From positions 49,022 to 113,021 of the forward strand of contig NZ_BOMN01000130.1 in NCBI RefSeq assembly GCF_016862215.1: a stretch of DNA of 64,000 nucleotides, in the 5' to 3' direction. Origin of the DNA: Winogradskya humida. Lineage in GTDB: Bacteria; Actinomycetota; Actinomycetes; Mycobacteriales; Micromonosporaceae. Position 1 is the stretch's first letter; each line of letters starts with the position of its first letter. Under the pieces are notes generated by a model that worked only from the letters and a program-made list of their open reading frames with translations, did no database searches and was not told the DNA's origin. A program made the position numbers and the translations under genes. Shown in pieces: positions 43,549 to 51,920 of this stretch.

Positions 43549-44448
43549 GTGACTGAGTCGACCCGTAGCGCTACGACTGCCCAGGTCAGCGACGACCTGC
43601 TTTTCCGGCAAGATCACCCGGTCGTGATGGGCGTCCTGAATGTGACGCCGGACTCGTTCTCGGACGGCGGTCGGTTTGCCGACATCGATGCCGCGGTCGA
43701 ACACGGTGTGGCACTGCGGCGTGCGGGTGCCAATCTTGTCGACGTCGGCGGTGAATCCACCCGTCCGGGCGCCGGGAGGGTGGACGCGGCGACCGAGATC
43801 GATCGAGTTCTCCCGGTGATCAAGGAGCTCGTCGCCGCCGGAGTGCCGATCAGCATCGATACGACCCGGGCCGCGGTGGCCGCCGCCGCGCTCGAAGCCG
43901 GTGTCGCGGTGATCAACGACGTCTCCGGCGGGCTCGCCGACCCCGGCATGGCCGCGGTTGTCGCAGAGGCGGGTTGCCCGTGGATCCTGATGCACTGGCG
44001 CGGCCATTCGAACCGGATGGCCGACCTCGCCGTCTACGGCGATGTGGTGGCCGAGGTGCGGGCCGAGCTGCTCCAGCGGGTGGAGGACGCGGTCGCCGCC
44101 GGCGTGGACCCCGGGCGGCTGATCCTCGACCCGGGGCTGGGCTTCGCCAAGAAAGCCGAACACAACTGGGCACTGAGCGCACACTTGGACGAACTGGTAG
44201 ATCTCGGGTTCCCGGTGCTCTTCGCCGCGTCGCGCAAGACGTACCTGGGCCGGCTGCTGTCCGGGCCGGAGGGCGAGCCGCGTCCGGTGGAAGGCCGGGA
44301 GGCCGCGACGGTCGCCACCTCGGTGCTCGCGGTCGCTGCCGGCGCCTGGGGCGTACGCGTCCACGACGTCCGCGCCACCGTCGACGCGCTCGCCGTCTGG
44401 CGGGCCACGGGTAGCCCGCGTCTGCGTACTGGAGGAGGAGCGGCATGA
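43549..44448 (+). CDS. folP: Dihydropteroate synthase
   Basis: 299 aa. Signatures MGVLNVTPDSFSDGG and DVGGESTRPGA, plus DPGLGFAKKAEHNWAL for pterin binding. It joins p-aminobenzoate to dihydropterin pyrophosphate; the target of sulphonamides. GTG 43549 is chosen over a start 51 nt upstream because the extra residues are not conserved-looking. It begins a tightly overlapped folP-folB-folK operon. Confidence 0.95.
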   Translation: MTESTRSATTAQVSDDLLFRQDHPVVMGVLNVTPDSFSDGGRFADIDAAVEHGVALRRAGANLVDVGGESTRPGAGRVDAATEIDRVLPVIKELVAAGVPISIDTTRAAVAAAALEAGVAVINDVSGGLADPGMAAVVAEAGCPWILMHWRGHSNRMADLAVYGDVVAEVRAELLQRVEDAVAAGVDPGRLILDPGLGFAKKAEHNWALSAHLDELVDLGFPVLFAASRKTYLGRLLSGPEGEPRPVEGREAATVATSVLAVAAGAWGVRVHDVRATVDALAVWRATGSPRLRTGGGAA

Positions 44449-44804
44449 GTGATCTGATCCAGCTACGCGGGCTGCGGGTCCGCGGACACCATGGCGTCTT
44501 CGACTTCGAGCGCCGCGACGGGCAGGACTTCGTGATCGACGTGGACCTCGAGCTCGACCTCGCCAAGGCGGCCACGACCGACGACGTGTCGGACACTGTC
44601 CACTACGGCGAGCTGGCCGAGAGCCTCGCCGAGGTGATCGCGGGCGAGCCGGTGAACCTCATCGAGACGCTCGCCGACCGCCTGATCGCGGTGTGCCTGG
44701 TCGACGACAGGGTCGCCGCGGCCACGGTCACGGTGCACAAGCCGCAGGCACCGATCTCGCACGAGTTCGCCGATGTGGCGGTCACGCTGCGGAGGACCCG
44801 ATGA
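44445..44804 (+). CDS. folB: Dihydroneopterin aldolase
   Basis: 119 aa, standard length. Starts IQLRGLRVRGHHGVFDFER with the conserved GHHGV stretch, and keeps the catalytic Lys in HKPQAPI. It cleaves dihydroneopterin to hydroxymethyl-dihydropterin. ATG overlaps the folP stop (ATGA), and its own stop overlaps folK. Confidence 0.95.
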   Translation: MSDLIQLRGLRVRGHHGVFDFERRDGQDFVIDVDLELDLAKAATTDDVSDTVHYGELAESLAEVIAGEPVNLIETLADRLIAVCLVDDRVAAATVTVHKPQAPISHEFADVAVTLRRTR

Positions 44805-45316
44805 CCCGGGCGTTGTTGTCGATCGGGAGCAACCTCGGCGACAGGTGGGCGTACCTCAAAGAAGCAGTGTCTGCTCTGGGCGGGACGGTCTCGGGGGTTT
44901 ACGAGACGCCGCCGTGGGGCGACGCCGACCAGCCCGCCTATCTGAACGCCGCGGTGCTCGTCCGTGACCCGGCCGCCGGTGCCGGGGCCTGGCTGGAGCG
45001 GGCGCGCAGTCTTGAGGCCGCGGCGGGACGCGTGCGGGACCCGGAGCGACGCTTCGGCCCGCGCACCCTCGACGTGGACGTGATCGCGGTGTGGGACGAC
45101 GACAAGCCCGTACTCAGCGATGATCCGGAGCTGACCCTGCCGCACCCGCGCGCGCACCAGCGGGCCTTCGTGCTCAAGCCGTGGCTCGACATCGATCCAC
45201 ACGCGGAGCTGCCCGGGTACGGTTCGGTCGCCGGCCTGCTGGACACCCCGGAGCTCGCGGCCGATACGCACGCGCTGACCCCTCGCCCGGATCTGCGGAT
45301 AGAGTCTGAGGCGTGA
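44801..45316 (+). CDS. folK: Hydroxymethyl-dihydropterin pyrophosphokinase
   Basis: 171 aa. The family motifs are SIGSNLGDR at the start and RFGPRTLDVDVI (HPPK signature). Between them is YLNAAVLVR. It activates the pterin with ATP for FolP. ATGA overlap with folB and GTGA overlap with the DUF3180 gene place it in one coupled operon. Confidence 0.95.
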   Translation: MTRALLSIGSNLGDRWAYLKEAVSALGGTVSGVYETPPWGDADQPAYLNAAVLVRDPAAGAGAWLERARSLEAAAGRVRDPERRFGPRTLDVDVIAVWDDDKPVLSDDPELTLPHPRAHQRAFVLKPWLDIDPHAELPGYGSVAGLLDTPELAADTHALTPRPDLRIESEA

Positions 45317-45834
45317 GCAGCAACCCCGGCGGAGCCGCCCCCGACCCGTCGTTGCGGCCGACCAGCATCTCGGCGCTCCTGGTCGCCGGCCTGGCCGCCG
45401 CCGCGGTCGGCTGGCTGCTGCTCGGTTTCCTCTACTACGACCACGACTACCGGCTGCCCTGGATGCCGATCATCGTGTTCGCGGCGCTCGCGATCGCCGA
45501 GGCCACCCTCGCGCAGAACACAGCCGCCCGGATCCAGCACAAGCCGGGCGCGGGGCGCATCAACCCGCTCGCGGTCGCCCGGTTCGTGGTGCTCGCCAAG
45601 GCGTCCTCGCTGGCCGGAGCCCTGTTCGCGGGCTACTCCGCGGGGCTGCTGGCCTGGCTGGCGCTGGAGTCGACCGAGGCGGCGGGCAACGACATCCCGG
45701 CGGCCGTCGGCGGGGTGGTGACCGCGCTGGCGCTGGTCGGTGCGGCGCTCTGGCTGGAACGGTCCTGCCGGGTTCCCGATGAGCCCGACCGGAAGAACGG
45801 GGACGACTCGGGCAGGCGTGCCGAGCGGACCTGA
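45313..45834 (+). CDS. DUF3180 membrane protein
   Basis: 173 aa with four membrane segments (about 18-38, 45-65, 95-118 and 125-146). A homologue follows folK in mycobacteria, so its linkage with the folate operon is conserved, though its function is unknown. GTG overlaps the folK stop. The C-terminal tail is charged and cytoplasmic or disordered. Confidence 0.8.
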   Translation: MSSNPGGAAPDPSLRPTSISALLVAGLAAAAVGWLLLGFLYYDHDYRLPWMPIIVFAALAIAEATLAQNTAARIQHKPGAGRINPLAVARFVVLAKASSLAGALFAGYSAGLLAWLALESTEAAGNDIPAAVGGVVTALALVGAALWLERSCRVPDEPDRKNGDDSGRRAERT

Positions 45835-45908
45835 GGTGACCGGGTCTCGAGCTTGAACCGAAACCCCCTCGGATCCGTATGCTGGGCCGCGGCGAGGAGG
45901 TGGACGAG

Positions 45909-47171
45909 ATGGCATACGACGAGACCGCATACCGTCGCAACGCTGGTGGGGATCAGCCGAGCGATCCCTCGGCATACCGCACGGGCGTGGCGGCCACGGA
46001 TTACCGCAACCGCCGCCGGGATCTCGACCCGGACGACACGTCGGGCATCCGCACCACCGACTCGCTGGAGATCGTCCGGCGTCCCGAGCTCGAGGGCGGG
46101 CGGGACCGGCTGGGCGTCCACATCGGCTGGGAGATCGTGCTGCTGCTGACGGTGGCCGCGCTCGCGTTCCTGCTCTACCGCCTGGACCCGGCCGCGTTGC
46201 AGCGTCCGGCGCTCGACACCCTGCTCATCTCAGGCGCCGCGATCGGCCTGCTGGCACTGGGCGCGGGGCTGACGCTGCGGGCCGGCGTGCCGAATCTCGC
46301 GGTCGGCCCGATCGCCCTGGCCGCGTCGCTGCACTACGCCGAGAACGGTGACCGGGGCCTGCTCTCGGCCGCGGTGCCCGCGCTGGGCATCGCCGCGGGT
46401 GGCGCCCTGGTGGTCGCGCTCCTCGTGCTGATGCTGCACATCCCCGGGTGGGTGGCGACGCTGGCCGCGGCGATGGGCGTCATCGTGTACGACCAGCTGC
46501 GCACCGGCCCGGTCAACGTCCAGGGCACCTACGACCCGTCCGACCACGCCTTCTACCTGTTCGGTGGCTTCGCGCTGCTCGCCGTCTTCGGTGGCGCGTT
46601 CGGCACCATCACCCCGGTCCGGCGGCTGGTCGGCCTGATGCGCCCGTACGGCGACCCGGCGGAGCGGCGCGGCGGGATCGCTGCCCTGCCGATCATCGCC
46701 TCGCTGCTGCTCTCCTCGGTCTTCGCCGTCGGCGCCGGCATCCTGCTGGCCGCCAAGTCGACCGGGCCGATCGTGCCCGGCACCGGTTTGGAGTGGACCG
46801 GCATCGCGTTCGGTGCGGCGCTGCTCGCCGGGACCAGCGCGTACGGCCGGCGTGGCGGAATCTTCGGCACGCTGCTGGCGGTGGCGGGGATCGCGCTCTT
46901 CCTCGACTATGCCGACCGGCGCAACTTCGACATCGCCCTGTTCGCGATCGCGGCCGCCACGATCGGTGCCGGTCTGCTGGTGACCCGGCTCGTCGAGACG
47001 TACGGGCGCGCGGTCCCGACGGGCACCGACGTGGACTGGAACGCCGCGCCCACCACCGGCACGGGATGGTCGCCGGACCTGCCCGAGACGTGGACGCCGT
47101 CGGCCGCCGCACCGCAGCAGCCCAGGACGAACGAACAATGGGATCTAGGTCCCTGGGGCACCGGCCGCTGA
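45909..47171 (+). CDS. Polytopic membrane protein resembling ABC permeases of the RbsC type
   Basis: 420 aa. The N-terminal ~70 residues are hydrophilic, followed by about nine membrane segments with RbsC/BPD_transp_2-like stretches (LRAGVPNLAVGPIALAASL; HIPGWVATLAAAMGVIVYD). The C-terminal tail is disordered. No ABC ATPase or binding protein gene is adjacent, so a transport role is uncertain; it may be a diverged relative. GAGGAGG 9 nt upstream supports the ATG at 45909. Confidence 0.65.
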   Translation: MAYDETAYRRNAGGDQPSDPSAYRTGVAATDYRNRRRDLDPDDTSGIRTTDSLEIVRRPELEGGRDRLGVHIGWEIVLLLTVAALAFLLYRLDPAALQRPALDTLLISGAAIGLLALGAGLTLRAGVPNLAVGPIALAASLHYAENGDRGLLSAAVPALGIAAGGALVVALLVLMLHIPGWVATLAAAMGVIVYDQLRTGPVNVQGTYDPSDHAFYLFGGFALLAVFGGAFGTITPVRRLVGLMRPYGDPAERRGGIAALPIIASLLLSSVFAVGAGILLAAKSTGPIVPGTGLEWTGIAFGAALLAGTSAYGRRGGIFGTLLAVAGIALFLDYADRRNFDIALFAIAAATIGAGLLVTRLVETYGRAVPTGTDVDWNAAPTTGTGWSPDLPETWTPSAAAPQQPRTNEQWDLGPWGTGR

Positions 47172-47199
47172 GTGCGGGCGGCCGCCCTATGCTGGCTCC

Positions 47200-47484
47200 A
47201 TGACCGACGCGACCTTCGCCGAGCTGGATGCCCTGCCCACTGAGGAGCTGCGCGAACGCGCCTTCGCGAAGGCCCGGGAGCGCCACGACCTGAGCTTCTT
47301 CTGGTCGGTGTTCAAGCACCTGCCCGACTCCGACGAGGCCGCCTCGCTGGACGGCGCGCCCAACACGGTCGGCCCGACCATCGAAGAAGCCGTGGCGCTT
47401 TGGCGTGAACTGACTGGACACGGGTACGGAGAGCAGGAGCCGCTACTTCGCGCCGCTTTCATCGATTATCTCCAGAAACATTAG
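47200..47484 (+). CDS. Small conserved-looking hypothetical protein
   Basis: 94 aa, acidic and helical, with DLSFFWSVFKHLPDSDEAAS in the middle and a C-terminal AAFIDYLQKH. No signal or membrane segment. Not recognised. It is 28 nt downstream of the permease-like gene and may be in its operon. Confidence 0.6.
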   Translation: MTDATFAELDALPTEELRERAFAKARERHDLSFFWSVFKHLPDSDEAASLDGAPNTVGPTIEEAVALWRELTGHGYGEQEPLLRAAFIDYLQKH

Positions 47485-47589
47485 CCACCTGATTCGAGCC
47501 TTTAGTCGGGCTTAGGGCGGCGCTGGGGTGGTTGGATGGGATTTACGTACGTCGTTTGAAAGTGATCGGTAGCTGGGAAATAGCGGGCC

Positions 47590-48081
47590 ATGGCTCTCAC
47601 CAACCGCTACAAATCCGCGCCGGGTGCGGGCACCCTCGCCGCGCTCATCCTGGTCCTGGTCTTCGGCAGCCCCTGGTTCGCCGACTGGGCCGCGGACAAC
47701 ACCAACCCTGAGACGGCAGGTGGCTGGTGGCTGCGACTGCTGTCGTGGCCGCACTGGCGCTTCGACTCCGACGACTCGCTGCGCTCGATCCTGATCGCCG
47801 ACCTCAAGGCGATCCTGGTCGTGGTGCTGACCGCCCTGTTCCTCTACCTGCTGCCCGGATCCCAGCTGGCCCGGGCCCGCGGCACGCTCAGCCAGTTCTT
47901 CGCGGGCTGGGCGGCCTACATCTTCGCCGGCGGTTTCGCCGCGCTGCTCACGACGCTGTTCCTGGCGAACCCGACGCTGCTCGGAGCGTTCCGGTCGGCC
48001 GGCGACGGGGCCACCTACGGCTTGTTCATCGGCTGGATCATCGGCCTGGCCACGCTCGGCGGCCGCCGGGGAACACGCTGA
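47590..48081 (+). CDS. Membrane protein of unknown function
   Basis: 163 aa with four hydrophobic segments (about 14-34, 67-87, 102-125 and 135-155). The extracytoplasmic loop after the first segment is WADNTNPETAGGWWLRLLSW. Not recognised. It is followed by a strong terminator shared with the convergent ABC ATPase gene. Confidence 0.6.
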   Translation: MALTNRYKSAPGAGTLAALILVLVFGSPWFADWAADNTNPETAGGWWLRLLSWPHWRFDSDDSLRSILIADLKAILVVVLTALFLYLLPGSQLARARGTLSQFFAGWAAYIFAGGFAALLTTLFLANPTLLGAFRSAGDGATYGLFIGWIIGLATLGGRRGTR

Positions 48082-48086
48082 CGCGA

Positions 48087-48118
48087 CCGCGGCCCGGGCG
48101 ATAGAGCCCGGGCCGCGG
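48087..48118. terminator. Strong bidirectional hairpin between convergent genes
   Basis: A perfect 13-bp stem CCGCGGCCCGGGC / GCCCGGGCCGCGG with a 6-nt loop. It fills the gap between the membrane protein gene and the convergent ABC ATPase gene. No T-tract on either side. Confidence 0.75.
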
Positions 48119-48122
48119 CCAC

Positions 48123-49127
48123 TCAGACGGCGGCTTTGTTCGGTACGTCGAACAGCGCTGAACGAGAGATGCTGCCCACCGGTTTCCCGTTCTCGGTCAC
48201 GACCACGTTGAGCGAGTCGCTGGTGAGCATGGCGGAGAGCGCGTCGTAGAGCGTGCCGCCCACGTCGACGGTCGGCAGCCGTTCGATCTCCTCGACCTGG
48301 CCGATCGGCCGCATCGCCCCGCGCACCTTAGTGACCGCGAGCCGGCGGACGCCCCGGTCGTTGCCGACGAAGTCGCTGACCTCCTCGGACGCCGGATCGC
48401 TGAGCAGGTCGGCCGGGCTCGCGTACTGCAGCAGCCGGCCGCCCTCGCCGAGCACGGCGATCCGGTCGCCGAGGCGTACGGCTTCATCGATGTCATGGGT
48501 GACCAGCACGATGGTCTTGCGGACCGCGGCCTGCAGACTGAGGAATTCCTCCTGGAGCCGGCCGCGGACGATCGGGTCGACCGCGGAGAACGGCTCGTCC
48601 ATCAGCAGCACGAGCGGGTCGGCGGCGAGCGCCCGGGCCACGCCGACACGTTGCCGCTGGCCGCCGGAGAGCTCGTGCGGGTAGCGGCCGCCGTACCGTT
48701 TCGGGTCGAGACCGACCAGCTCGAGCAGCTCCTCGGAGCGGGCCCGGATCTTCTTCTTGTCCCAGCCCAGCAGCCGCGGCACGGTCCCCACGTTGGTACG
48801 GATGCTCTGATGCGGGAAGAGTCCCACATTCTGGATGACGTATCCGATGCGCCGGCGCAGTTGGACCGCGTCCTGCTCGGTCACGTCCTCGCCGTCGATG
48901 AGGATCCGGCCCTTGGACGGCTCGATCAGCCGGTTGAGCATCCGCAGGATCGTGGATTTGCCGCAGCCGGACGGGCCGATGAGCACGACGAGTTCGCCGG
49001 CCTCGACCTCCAGGCTGATGTCGCCGACCGCCACGGTGCCGTCGGGATAGACCTTCCCGAGGTTCTCGAGCGTGATCGACGCGGCGGTCCGGCCAGCGCC
49101 GGTGTCGGTGATCGCGGTAGCGTCCAC
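48123..49127 (-). CDS. Osmolyte (glycine betaine/choline-type) ABC transporter ATPase with CBS domains
   Basis: 334 aa. Walker A GPSGCGKST, Q-loop VIQNVGLFPH, ABC signature LSGGQRQRVGVARAL and Walker B LLMDEPFSAVD. The C-terminal ~80 residues form a CBS pair as in OpuCA/ProV-like proteins, probably sensing ionic strength or nucleotides. AGGAAGG 6 nt before the GTG is a good SD, and lies inside the first codons of the divergent permease gene. The two start codons are 2 nt apart. It works with the permeases and binding protein to the right. Confidence 0.92.
   Translation of the reverse strand: MDATAITDTGAGRTAASITLENLGKVYPDGTVAVGDISLEVEAGELVVLIGPSGCGKSTILRMLNRLIEPSKGRILIDGEDVTEQDAVQLRRRIGYVIQNVGLFPHQSIRTNVGTVPRLLGWDKKKIRARSEELLELVGLDPKRYGGRYPHELSGGQRQRVGVARALAADPLVLLMDEPFSAVDPIVRGRLQEEFLSLQAAVRKTIVLVTHDIDEAVRLGDRIAVLGEGGRLLQYASPADLLSDPASEEVSDFVGNDRGVRRLAVTKVRGAMRPIGQVEEIERLPTVDVGGTLYDALSAMLTSDSLNVVVTENGKPVGSISRSALFDVPNKAAV
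49118..49123 (+). promoter_or_regulatory. TANNNT -10 element (TAGCGT) for a leaderless permease transcript
   Basis: TAGCGT is at -12 to -7 from the permease ATG, the spacing of leaderless actinobacterial promoters. It lies within the first codons of the ATPase gene on the other strand. Confidence 0.4.
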
Positions 49128-49129
49128 GT

Positions 49130-49852
49130 ATGTCCTTCCTGTCGAGGGCCCCGGCGCCTGCGTGGCCCCTGGCCGCCCCCGCTGATGACGGGCCGGGAAA
49201 TCCGTGGTTCTCCTGGCGCTATGTCCACGACAACGCTGACGAGATTCTCTCCGCGCTGCAGTTCCACGCGGGTCTCACCGCGCGTGCTGTGATCATCGCG
49301 TTGATCGTCGCCTTGCCGCTCGCGGTCGTCGCTTACTGGTGGCGTCCGCTGACCGGCCCGATTCTTGCACTCTCCGGCGTCCTCTACACGATCCCGTCGC
49401 TGGCACTGCTCGCCCTGATCGCTCCGGCGGTCGGGACCACCCGCGACACATCGGTGCTGATCGCCCTTGTTCTGTACGCGCTGCTGGTGCTCGTGCGCAA
49501 CGCGCTCGCGGGCCTGACCCAGGTCCCCGGCGAGGTGCGCGACGCGGCGGCGGGCATGGGCTACGGGCGGTTCGGCCGCCTCGTACGCATCGAGTTGCCG
49601 CTCGCGCTGCCGGGCATCCTCACCGGGCTGCGGCTCGCGACGGTGTCGACGGTGGCGCTGGTCACAGTCGGCTCGCTGATCGGGCAGGGCGGCCTCGGCG
49701 ACATGATCCTCGGCGGCTTCCGGAACAACTTCTACAAGGCTGAGATCCTGACCGGGGCGATCCTCTGCGTGGCGCTCGCCCTCGTCCTCGACCTGGCGCT
49801 GGCCGGCATCGGGCGGCTGCTGACGCCCTGGACCCGGGAGCGGCGCTCGTGA
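49130..49852 (+). CDS. Osmolyte ABC transporter permease 1
   Basis: 240 aa. About six membrane segments after an N-terminal hydrophilic part, with the EAA-loop AAAGMGYGRFGRLVRIELPL contacting the ATPase. OpuCB/OpuCD-type permease. No SD is present upstream. Its stop overlaps the GTG of the second permease (GTGA). Confidence 0.9.
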   Translation: MSFLSRAPAPAWPLAAPADDGPGNPWFSWRYVHDNADEILSALQFHAGLTARAVIIALIVALPLAVVAYWWRPLTGPILALSGVLYTIPSLALLALIAPAVGTTRDTSVLIALVLYALLVLVRNALAGLTQVPGEVRDAAAGMGYGRFGRLVRIELPLALPGILTGLRLATVSTVALVTVGSLIGQGGLGDMILGGFRNNFYKAEILTGAILCVALALVLDLALAGIGRLLTPWTRERRS

Positions 49853-50565
49853 ACTACTTCCACGAGGGCATCGTCTGGCTCAACGACCCGCTGAACTGGA
49901 CCAACCCGGGCGGCCTGCTCGAACGGCTCCAGGAGCACCTGGTGATCAGCCTGTGGGCGGTCCTGCTCGGCTGCGCCATCGGCTGGCCGCTCGGCATCTG
50001 GCTCGGGCATCGGGGCCGGGGCGGCGGCGCGGTCATCACGGTGGCCAACCTGACCCTCGCGCTGCCGACGCTGGCGCTGCTGACCATCCTGCCGCTGACC
50101 CCGCTCGGGTTCGGCAAGCCGCCCGTGGTGGTGGCGCTCGCCGTCTTCGCGGTGCCGCCGCTGCTGGCCAATGCGTACACGGGCCTCAGGCAGATCGACC
50201 CGGAGACGCGGGAGGCTGCGCGCGGGATGGGCCTTTCCGGCGGGCAGGTGCTGCGGCAGGTCGAGCTTCCGCTCTCGGTGCCCTATCTCGCTGCCGGATT
50301 GCGTACGGCCGCGGTGCAGGTGGTCGCGACGGCGGCCCTGGCGGCGTTCGTGAACGGCGGCGGGCTCGGCGAGATCATCTCGGCGGGGTTCGGCATCGGG
50401 ATGAGCAACGGCGGTGGCGGCCAGATCGTCGCCGGCGGCATTGTCGTGGCGGGGCTCGCGCTGCTCGTCGAGGGCATCCTGGCCCTGGTGCAGCGGCTGG
50501 TGACCCCGCGCCCGCTGCGTACGCGGCGGCGGCGTCGCCCCAGCGCCGCGGCACCCGCCGCCTGA
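49849..50565 (+). CDS. Osmolyte ABC transporter permease 2
   Basis: 238 aa. Six hydrophobic segments and the EAA loop AARGMGLSGGQVLRQVELPL. It differs enough from permease 1 that the two probably form a heterodimer. A C-terminal basic tail (RRRRRP) may act in activation control. The GTG overlaps the previous stop. The binding protein gene follows after 191 nt. Confidence 0.9.
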   Translation: MNYFHEGIVWLNDPLNWTNPGGLLERLQEHLVISLWAVLLGCAIGWPLGIWLGHRGRGGGAVITVANLTLALPTLALLTILPLTPLGFGKPPVVVALAVFAVPPLLANAYTGLRQIDPETREAARGMGLSGGQVLRQVELPLSVPYLAAGLRTAAVQVVATAALAAFVNGGGLGEIISAGFGIGMSNGGGGQIVAGGIVVAGLALLVEGILALVQRLVTPRPLRTRRRRRPSAAAPAA

Positions 50566-50756
50566 GCGTTCGCGTGTAACGAATCCGCAACTTAGGGCGA
50601 AGATCGGCATAGCCTGCCGCGTCCCGGGGTTAACCAACTGAGGTGCAGCCGCAGGTGGGCGGCACGACAATCGAAAATGAGCGGGCATCGACACTTCGGC
50701 TGCCCGTCGGACACGCGGCGCGACCTCGGTCGTGCCGGGACACAGAAGGCGGCAGT

Positions 50757-51755
50757 ATGCGTCGAAACCTGCTCCTGACGGCCGGCACCTTCCTGACCGC
50801 CGCCGTCATCCTCGCCGGCTGTGGGGAGTCCGGCTCGTCCGGCACCTCGGCCCCGCCCAGCGCGGCCTCGGGCTCCGGGTGCGCCCCGGTCGCCGGCGAC
50901 AAGCTCGTCGTACTGACCGACGACAAGGCCCTGCAGAACACCGACAACGTGGTGCCGGCGATCAACACCAAGGCGTCCTCCCCGGAGATCCTGGCGGCGC
51001 TGGACAAGGTCTCCGCCGCGCTCGACACGGAGAAGCTCATCGAGCTCAACAAGGCCGTCGACGTCGACCGCAAGTCGGCCAAGGACGCGGCCCAGGAGTT
51101 CGTGACCGCCAACAGCGTCACCACGGGCATCACCAAGGGCAAGGGCGGCGACCTGACCGTCGGCGCCGCTGACTTCAGCGAGAGCAAGACCCTCGGTGAG
51201 CTGTACGGCATCGCGCTCACGGCGGCCGGCTACACCGTCAAGGTGCAGACCATCGGCAACCGCGAGCTGTACGAGCCCGCGCTCGCCAAGGGCGACATCG
51301 ACATCGTCCCGGAGTACGCCGCCACCCTCGCGACGTTCCTCTCGGGCAAGATCGACGGGGCCAGCGCCAAGGACCCGTCCTCGACCGACCTCACCACCAC
51401 GATGACCAACCTCAAGGCGCTCGGCGACAAGGCCGGCCTGACCTTCGGCACCCCGTCGGCGGCGCAGGACCAGAACGCGTTCGCCGTCACCGAGGCGTTC
51501 GCCACCAAGTACGCCCTGACCACGCTCTCCGACCTCGCGGCCAAGTGCTCCGGCGCTGCCACGGTGCTCGGCGGCCCCGCGGAATGCCCGCAGCGGCCGA
51601 AGTGCCAGCAGGGCCTCGTGGACACGTACGGCTTCCAGGCCGGCAAGTTCAGCTCGCTCGACTCGGGCGGCCCGCTCACCAAGACCGGCCTGAAGCAGGG
51701 CACGATCAGCGTGGGCCTGGTCTTCAGCTCGGACGGCGCCCTCGCCGCCGGCTGA
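50757..51755 (+). CDS. Substrate-binding lipoprotein of the osmolyte ABC transporter, apparently circularly permuted
   Basis: 332 aa lipoprotein (lipobox ILAGC, Cys22). Residues about 48-118 (LVVLTDDKALQNTDNVVPAI, VDVDRKSAKDAAQEF) look like the C-terminal lobe of OpuC/OsmF-type binding proteins, whereas residues ~132-332 start with the usual N-terminal-lobe motif (VGAADFSESKTLGELY) and end at LKQGTISVGLVFSSDGALAAG, just where the normal protein would run into the displaced segment. The lobe order therefore appears permuted. Ligand is probably glycine betaine, choline or a related osmolyte. Confidence 0.9.
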   Translation: MRRNLLLTAGTFLTAAVILAGCGESGSSGTSAPPSAASGSGCAPVAGDKLVVLTDDKALQNTDNVVPAINTKASSPEILAALDKVSAALDTEKLIELNKAVDVDRKSAKDAAQEFVTANSVTTGITKGKGGDLTVGAADFSESKTLGELYGIALTAAGYTVKVQTIGNRELYEPALAKGDIDIVPEYAATLATFLSGKIDGASAKDPSSTDLTTTMTNLKALGDKAGLTFGTPSAAQDQNAFAVTEAFATKYALTTLSDLAAKCSGAATVLGGPAECPQRPKCQQGLVDTYGFQAGKFSSLDSGGPLTKTGLKQGTISVGLVFSSDGALAAG

Positions 51756-51769
51756 CCCCCCGATGTGAT

Positions 51770-51810
51770 CCGCCCGCCTGGTGCCCCACGCACCCGGCGG
51801 GCGGTTTTTT
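51770..51810 (+). terminator. Intrinsic terminator of the osmolyte transporter genes
   Basis: Stem CCGCCCGCC / GGCGGGCGG (51770-51778 and 51796-51804), extended by an inner GGTGC/GCACC stem, followed by TTTTTT (51805-51810). Textbook rho-independent terminator 14 nt past the stop. Confidence 0.92.
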
Positions 51811-51920
51811 CTCAAACGCCGGTTTCCGCCCGGCCACCTGCTGATTCAGTCCGAACGGCGATCCTTGATCCCATGCCGCTTGTTTCGCCGACCCGGTCAC
51901 TCTCGATAACATCTGCGACC

